This document shows positions 60,019 to 64,000 of a stretch of 64,000 nt of DNA, piece by piece. The stretch is from assembly GCA_020161845.1 (NCBI GenBank), contig JAIUNK010000008.1:1-64000 (forward strand), written 5' to 3'. The first letter of the stretch is position 1. The number at the start of each line of letters is the position of its first letter. The stretch comes from Actinomycetota bacterium. GTDB taxonomy: Bacteria > Actinomycetota > Actinomycetes > Actinomycetales > Dermatophilaceae. The position numbers were made by a program, and so were the translations under genes. Below the pieces are notes generated by a model. The model searched no databases. It saw only the letters and a program-made list of their open reading frames with translations, and was not told the DNA's origin.

Positions 60019-60966
60019 ATGCGGCCCCCACAGCTCGCGGACGTCCTGCGCCGCCAGTGCGACCTGTTCACCCGGGCGCAGGCGCGGGAGGCCGGGCTGA
60101 CCGACGCGGCGATCCGCTGGGGGTTGGCTCGGCACTGGCACAGCGTGTTGCCCGGTGTCATCCATGTCGTCCGGGTGCCGCTGACCAGGGAACAGCGGTT
60201 GATCGCCGGGCTGCTGTACGCCGGGCCGGGTGCCGTCGTGACCGGGGCCAGCGCGGCGGCGTGGTACGGGCTCGAGCATGCCGACCAGCGCGGGCCCATC
60301 CGCCTGCTGGTGCCGAGGAACCGCAGCTCGCGCGACGTACGCTGGGCGTCCATCCGGCGGACCATGGTCCCCTACGACGTCTTCGAGAGCGGGCGCTTGG
60401 CGCTGGTGGGCCACGACCGCGCCGTCGTGGAGGCGGCCCGCGAGGCTCCTGGCCGGGAACGTGCCGAGGCCATCGTCATCGAGGCACTGCAGCGTCGCCT
60501 GGTGCGGCTGGCCGACCTCGCCGCGATGAACGATCGGCTCGCTTCGGCCGGTCGCGCTCGCGCCGAGCGGGCCATCGCCACCGCCGCCGAAGGGGTCTGG
60601 TCGGTGCCGGAGTCGGGGCTGTTTAGCCTGGTCGAGCGCAGTGCGCGGCTGCCCGAGATGTGGTGCAATCCCGACCTCTTCAGCGCGTCCGACCGCCGTC
60701 TGCTCACCCCGGACGGGTGGTTCGACGATGTGGGGCTCGCGGTGATGGTGCATTCGCGGCGCTGGCACGACGGGGCGCGGTGGGTGCCCACGGTTGAGCG
60801 GGACGGGGATCTCGTGGCGCACGGCGTACGCGTCCTGCCCCTGGCGCCCTCCTCGATCCGGGACGATCCGGCGCGCGTGCTCGCCCGCGTGGAACAGGCG
60901 TACGGCGCCGCACGTCGCGCCGGGGGTAGACCAGACGTCCGGGCCCAGCGCTGGCGGGCGTGGTGA
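60019..60966 (+). CDS. AbiEi-like antitoxin-domain protein with DUF559-like C-terminus
   Basis: A 315-residue protein. The N-terminal wHTH of the AbiEi/type IV antitoxin type has LRRQCDLFTRAQAREAGLTDAAIRWGL, then HVVRVPLTREQRLIAGLLYAGPGAVVTGASAA. The C-terminal nuclease-like fold (about 195-290) resembles DUF559: ESGLFSLVERSARLPEMWCNP, TPDGWFDDVGLAVMVHSRRWH. The usual ExD/ExK is MVH here, so catalysis is doubtful. No AbiEii-type nucleotidyltransferase toxin is adjacent. Such orphan proteins are numerous in actinobacterial chromosomes. ATG 60019 is chosen by family N-terminus; a longer frame begins at 59830. Confidence 0.8.
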   Translation: MRPPQLADVLRRQCDLFTRAQAREAGLTDAAIRWGLARHWHSVLPGVIHVVRVPLTREQRLIAGLLYAGPGAVVTGASAAAWYGLEHADQRGPIRLLVPRNRSSRDVRWASIRRTMVPYDVFESGRLALVGHDRAVVEAAREAPGRERAEAIVIEALQRRLVRLADLAAMNDRLASAGRARAERAIATAAEGVWSVPESGLFSLVERSARLPEMWCNPDLFSASDRRLLTPDGWFDDVGLAVMVHSRRWHDGARWVPTVERDGDLVAHGVRVLPLAPSSIRDDPARVLARVEQAYGAARRAGGRPDVRAQRWRAW

Positions 60967-61055
60967 CGCCGACGAAGTCTGACGGTGTCCTGTCACGCAG
61001 CAGTTCGTGTGGGCCGGTGGCCCGCGCCGCGCCGGGCCGCCGAACCGGGGTCGGA

Positions 61056-61061
61056 TAGCCT
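61056..61061 (+). promoter_or_regulatory. -10 element of tRNA gene, start at mature 5' end
   Basis: TAGCCT is followed by 6 nt and then the first base of the tRNA at 61068. The transcript would begin at the mature 5' nucleotide. Confidence 0.5.
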
Positions 61062-61067
61062 GATCGG

Positions 61068-61141
61068 GCCCCCGTGGCCCAACTGGCAGAGGCGCGCCAC
61101 TTAAAATGGCTGTGGTGCGGGTTCGAATCCCGTCGGGGGCA
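61068..61141 (+). tRNA. tRNA with UAA anticodon (Leu by codon), class I shape
   Basis: The acceptor stem is a perfect 7 bp (GCCCCCG / CGGGGGC), the D-loop has the GG pair (61085-61086), the anticodon stem is GCCA/TGGC with loop CTTAAAA (anticodon TAA), and the T-arm is GCGGG-TTCGAAT-CCCGT. The discriminator is A. The variable region is only 5 nt (61112-61116), so it lacks the long arm expected of tRNA-Leu. CCA is not encoded. The codon read is UUA, very rare in such GC-rich genomes. Confidence 0.85.
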
Positions 61142-61251
61142 CTCACCTGCGCTTCTCGGATCGTGGACGGTTCGGGAACGAGGTGAGGTTCACCTGCGTT
61201 GCACCGATGCCTGCGCGACCCGCGCGCGACAACCACGGAGGAACCGTCTCC

Positions 61252-62205
61252 ATGAGCAACCCCGTCTTCAACCGGATCGACAAAGAGGCCAAGCAGGGCA
61301 GCTATGCCGGCTTCGGTCCCGGTCAGGCGTCGTTCCCGCAGGGGTACGGCCAGGGCCAGGGCCAGGGTTACGGCCAGCAGGGCCAGGGCGGCTACGGACA
61401 GCCGGGCTACGGCCAGCCCGGCCAGGTGCAGGACAGCCCGAATTACGCTCAGCAGGGCCGCTACGGCCAGATGAGCCCCGACCAGCTCAACCAGATGTAC
61501 CAGCAGCCGTCGGCGGGCCCCGTGCAGATGGGCCGCGTCACCATCGACGACGTGCTGATGAAGTCCCTGACGCTGTTCAGCATCCTGCTGGTGACCACCG
61601 TCTTCAGCTGGTTCACGATGTCCACCAACCAGGGCCTCGGCATGACGCTGTGGATGGTCGGCATGTTCGGCGGCCTGGCCGTCGGCCTGGCCATCGCCTT
61701 CATGAAGAAGATCAGCGTGCCGCTGATCATCGCGTACGCCGCCCTGGAGGGCCTGTTCGTCGGGTCCATCAGCCGGGTCTTCGAGGCCCGCTGGCCGGGT
61801 CTGGTCGGCACCGCCGTCCTGGCGACGTTGTGTGTGTTCGTCGCGATGTTCGTCGGCTGGAAGACCGGCTTCATCAAGGTGACCGCCAAGGCGCGCCGCA
61901 TCGTCGGCATGGCGATCATCGGCTACCTGATCTTCAGCCTGGTCAGCCTCGGCTTCGCGATGTTCGCCGGCACCAACAACGGCTGGGGCCTGTTCCCGTT
62001 CGGCACGCCGCTCGGCATCGGCCTGTCGCTGTTCGTCGTCGGGCTCGCGGCGTACACCCTCGCGATGGACTTCGACTCCATCGACCAGGCGGTCCGCCAG
62101 CAGATGCCGGAGAAGTACTCCTGGCTGCTCGCCCACGGCCTCATCGTGTCCGTGGTCTGGCTCTACCTGGAGATCCTGCGCCTCATCGCGCAGTTCCGCG
62201 ACTGA
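61252..62205 (+). CDS. Bax inhibitor-1/YccA family membrane protein with Gly/Gln-rich N-terminus
   Basis: 317 residues. The first ~90 are a low-complexity cytoplasmic region with many GYGQ/GQGQ repeats. The C-terminal part has seven hydrophobic segments (from about 103 to 310), with YAALEGLFVGSISRVFE as the conserved BI-1-like motif and an acidic pair in AMDFDSIDQAV that forms the pH/calcium-sensing site in the family. Probably a calcium/proton leak channel or stress-protective membrane protein. ATG 61252 has ACGGAGGAAC upstream, and the longer frame from 61183 is rejected. Confidence 0.9.
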   Translation: MSNPVFNRIDKEAKQGSYAGFGPGQASFPQGYGQGQGQGYGQQGQGGYGQPGYGQPGQVQDSPNYAQQGRYGQMSPDQLNQMYQQPSAGPVQMGRVTIDDVLMKSLTLFSILLVTTVFSWFTMSTNQGLGMTLWMVGMFGGLAVGLAIAFMKKISVPLIIAYAALEGLFVGSISRVFEARWPGLVGTAVLATLCVFVAMFVGWKTGFIKVTAKARRIVGMAIIGYLIFSLVSLGFAMFAGTNNGWGLFPFGTPLGIGLSLFVVGLAAYTLAMDFDSIDQAVRQQMPEKYSWLLAHGLIVSVVWLYLEILRLIAQFRD

Positions 62206-62243
62206 CGCCTCGACGTCGCGTCACTATCGCGGGCGGGATCGCC

Positions 62244-62558
62244 ATGACCCCCTCGGCCGCGCCGCATCCGGTTCCGGATGCGGCGCGCGCCGAACTCGAG
62301 CGCCTGGGTGCGCGGTGGCACACGCTGCCGCTGCCCCGGGCGCTCGAGCATGCTCCGGCGCTGCGTGCGCTCGCCCAGGAGTTCGCCGACGAATGCTCCG
62401 GTACGCCGGGTGCCGCGCAGATCCCGGATCTCGGCCCGGCTGCGGCGTACGACCAGCTGGTCACCCTCACGTACGACGTCGCCCAACACCGCGCCCCGCA
62501 ACCGAACGCCCGGGAGGCCCTGGCAGAGCGTCTGGCGCAGCTGCGCCAGGCGCTCTGA
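62244..62558 (+). CDS. small conserved actinobacterial protein, unknown function
   Basis: 104 residues, helical and soluble, from ATG 62244 (GGGCGGGATC site). Features are [35 protein letters not shown] and a final helix REALAERLAQLRQAL. No catalytic motif is visible. It lies 38 bp after the BI-1 gene on the same strand and may be co-transcribed. It converges with the SGNH hydrolase gene 64 bp further on. I recognise the general pattern from other actinobacteria but not a named family. Confidence 0.65.
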   Translation: MTPSAAPHPVPDAARAELERLGARWHTLPLPRALEHAPALRALAQEFADECSGTPGAAQIPDLGPAAAYDQLVTLTYDVAQHRAPQPNAREALAERLAQLRQAL

Positions 62559-62622
62559 TCCGAACGGTCCCGCAGTCAGGGTCAGCGCACCGCTGCCCTC
62601 GCATCGACCGTGCCCGACGCCC

Positions 62623-63657
62623 TCAGTCATCGTCGATGGCATCCTGCGCCATGACTCGGGCCGAGTCCGGGACCAGCCGAAGCCGCCGCCGGAGCATCGC
62701 CCACCGGCCTCCGGGTCCGCGCTCGCGACCCCCCACGTCGGCTCCGCTGACCTCGCTGCCCGGCATCCGTACGGCGCGGGTCGCCGCGTCCGCCACGCTG
62801 GTCACTCCCTCGCCGCGCAGCCGGTCCGGGTCGGGTTCCTCGGGGTCGACCGGCCACAGCCCGAGCGCAGTCGCCACGCTCGGCAGCAGCGCCGCCGCCG
62901 CCTGCGCGTAGCCCGCCGGCGAGGGATGGAACCGGTCCGCGCTGAACATCTCCTCCGGCATCGCCACGAAGTGCGGCCCGAGCAGGTCGCCCAGCGAGAC
63001 GGTCCGGCCGCCGGCCTCCACCACCGCCACGGTCTGCGCGGCGGCCATGTCCCGGGCCCAGCGCCGCACCAGCAGCCGCAGCGGCTGCGCCAACGGCTCG
63101 ATGGTGCCCAGGTCGGGGCAGGTACCGACGACGACTTCGGCCCCGGTCTGCCGCAACCGTCGTACGGCGTGCTCCAGGTGACGCACCGACACCGCCCGGT
63201 CGATGCGGTGGGTGACGTCGTTGCCGCCGATCGAGATCACCGCGCAGTGCGGGGCCGGTACCTCGGCGAGGGCCCGGCTGACCTGCTCCTCAAGCCAGGA
63301 CGCTTCGGCACCGCTGGCCGCGACGTTGGTGAGTCGGACGGGCCGCCCGGCCAGGGCCGCGATCCCCACGGCGAGGATCCCGCCGATGGTCTCGTAGCGA
63401 CTCTGACTGCCTACGCCGGCCGCCAGGCTGTCGCCCAGCACCACCAGGTCGATGGGGTCGCCAACCCCCACGCCGTACCGGTCGCTGGCGTCGGGGAAGG
63501 TCTCGAACGGCTTGCCGATTCGCCGCCGGGCGTGCCGGGCCTCGGCCTTGATCGTCCAATAGCCCACCAGGCCCGCGGCGCCGACACCGGCGAAGCCCAG
63601 GCCCCCACCGTAGGCCGCGGCGGCGGCGATCCTGCGCGCGCGTCGGGCGCGTCCCAT
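62623..63657 (-). CDS. SGNH/GDSL-type esterase
   Basis: A 344-residue, membrane-anchored or secreted hydrolase. The N-terminal hydrophobic segment at about 12-35 (AAAAAYGGGLGFAGVGAAGLVGYW) follows a basic start. Block I is VVLGDSLAAGVGS with the nucleophile Ser (about 77), block III is ISIGGNDVT with Asn (about 144), and block V is DRFHPSPAGYAQ with the Asp/His pair. A basic C-terminal tail of about 75 residues follows the domain. Probably an extracytoplasmic esterase acting on acylated cell-envelope material; the substrate is unknown. Confidence 0.88.
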   Translation of the reverse strand: MGRARRARRIAAAAAYGGGLGFAGVGAAGLVGYWTIKAEARHARRRIGKPFETFPDASDRYGVGVGDPIDLVVLGDSLAAGVGSQSRYETIGGILAVGIAALAGRPVRLTNVAASGAEASWLEEQVSRALAEVPAPHCAVISIGGNDVTHRIDRAVSVRHLEHAVRRLRQTGAEVVVGTCPDLGTIEPLAQPLRLLVRRWARDMAAAQTVAVVEAGGRTVSLGDLLGPHFVAMPEEMFSADRFHPSPAGYAQAAAALLPSVATALGLWPVDPEEPDPDRLRGEGVTSVADAATRAVRMPGSEVSGADVGGRERGPGGRWAMLRRRLRLVPDSARVMAQDAIDDD

Positions 63658-64000
63658 GAGCTCCTCCGAGTCGTGCGCTCCGGCCGTCCGGCGGGCGCGG
63701 GTAGGCGGGGCGAAACCACGCTATCTCAGCCCGGATCTGCACCGCGGATCGCTCAGGTCGGCGGCTCTCCTGCCGATCAGGACGACGTACTGGAGAAGTC
63801 TCGCCGGCCATCGCGTGCCGCCCGAGTCGATGCGCAACCTCCGGCAGGGCCCTTCCGTTCCCCGGTACGGCTATCGGACAGCTCTGGGCCCAGCGGGCCC
63901 ACACTCACGGATGAGACGGCCATGGCGCACGGGAGCTTCTCGCTCGACCCCATCGGGACCCACCGGGTCACGCCGGTGCTTGCCGCGACCTCGGCGACCC
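63658..64000. other. 343-bp end region without supported gene
   Basis: Promoter region of the SGNH gene and start of the next intergenic stretch. Open frames here are short and without family features. A gene may begin beyond base 64000. Confidence 0.4.

Noticed and set aside
60019-60966. Complete AbiE toxin-antitoxin system
   Set aside because: Only the AbiEi-like protein is present; no nucleotidyltransferase toxin gene is adjacent.
61068-61141. Idea that the tRNA is an ochre suppressor reading the UAA inside the sigma factor gene at 27190
   Set aside because: Its anticodon is UAA, which pairs with UUA codons. An ochre suppressor would need UUA as anticodon, and the loop CTTAAAA has a clear register from the stem pairing.

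Overview
This is high-GC DNA from an actinobacterium (Actinomycetota). Gene order (mfd, mazG, eno, ftsB, DUF501, ppx; glmU, prs, rplY, pth; metG, tatD, rsmA, ispE), many GTG starts, GTGA/ATGA overlaps and many leaderless promoters (TANNNT about 6-7 nt before the start codon) fit Micrococcales-like actinobacteria. The species cannot be fixed from the sequence alone.

Positions 1-14.1 kb are accessory. A truncated ISL3 element cuts a small lipoprotein-like gene. A metal/redox island follows: quinone-type oxidoreductase, cupin, heavy-metal P1B ATPase and a small HMA metallochaperone on the minus strand, facing a divergent FNR/FLP-type regulator with a 16-bp FNR-like palindrome between them. An IS1380 element with a frameshifted transposase lies next to a truncated double-HTH gene. 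After it come a palindromic direct repeat and what looks like a 3' fragment of ssrA (tmRNA), a classical integration site. Between two copies of that ~82-bp palindromic repeat (7979-8060 and 14048-14130), about 6 kb carries a defence-island-like set: an IF2_N-domain protein, a PD-(D/E)xK nuclease-like protein, a broken TrlF-like gene with a leaderless leader peptide, an unknown protein, and a DUF4236-TM-HIRAN protein.

From 14.2 kb the window is core chromosome. It contains a small membrane protein, protein O-mannosyltransferase, rsmI, ald, sdhCAB, a urate/xanthine-type permease, a SIMPL protein, a lipoprotein, a SigE-family sigma factor broken by an in-frame TAA plus its membrane partner, metG-tatD, two tandem Gfo/Idh dehydrogenases, rsmA-ispE-ABC-F, a MarR regulator, tRNA-Gln, a CarH-like MerR/B12 regulator facing an unknown gene, glmU-prs, a duplicated alpha/beta-hydrolase-like protein, rplY-pth, a polyprenyl-phosphate sugar transferase and mfd. 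The right end holds DUF779 with its aldehyde dehydrogenase, a SurA-like lipoprotein, mazG, eno-ftsB-DUF501-ppx-udg, an AbiEi-like protein, a UAA-anticodon tRNA, a Bax-inhibitor-1 protein, a small unknown protein and an SGNH hydrolase.

The most unusual signals are these: short tandem repeats that begin at or lie beside stop codons and repeat TGA in shifting frames (36420, 37285, 41691, and 51704 nearby); leaderless mini-ORFs whose stop overlaps the next start (10473, 47247); the palindrome-flanked 6-kb cassette; the sigma factor with an in-frame stop; and a class I-shaped tRNA with a UAA anticodon whose predicted transcription start is its first nucleotide.
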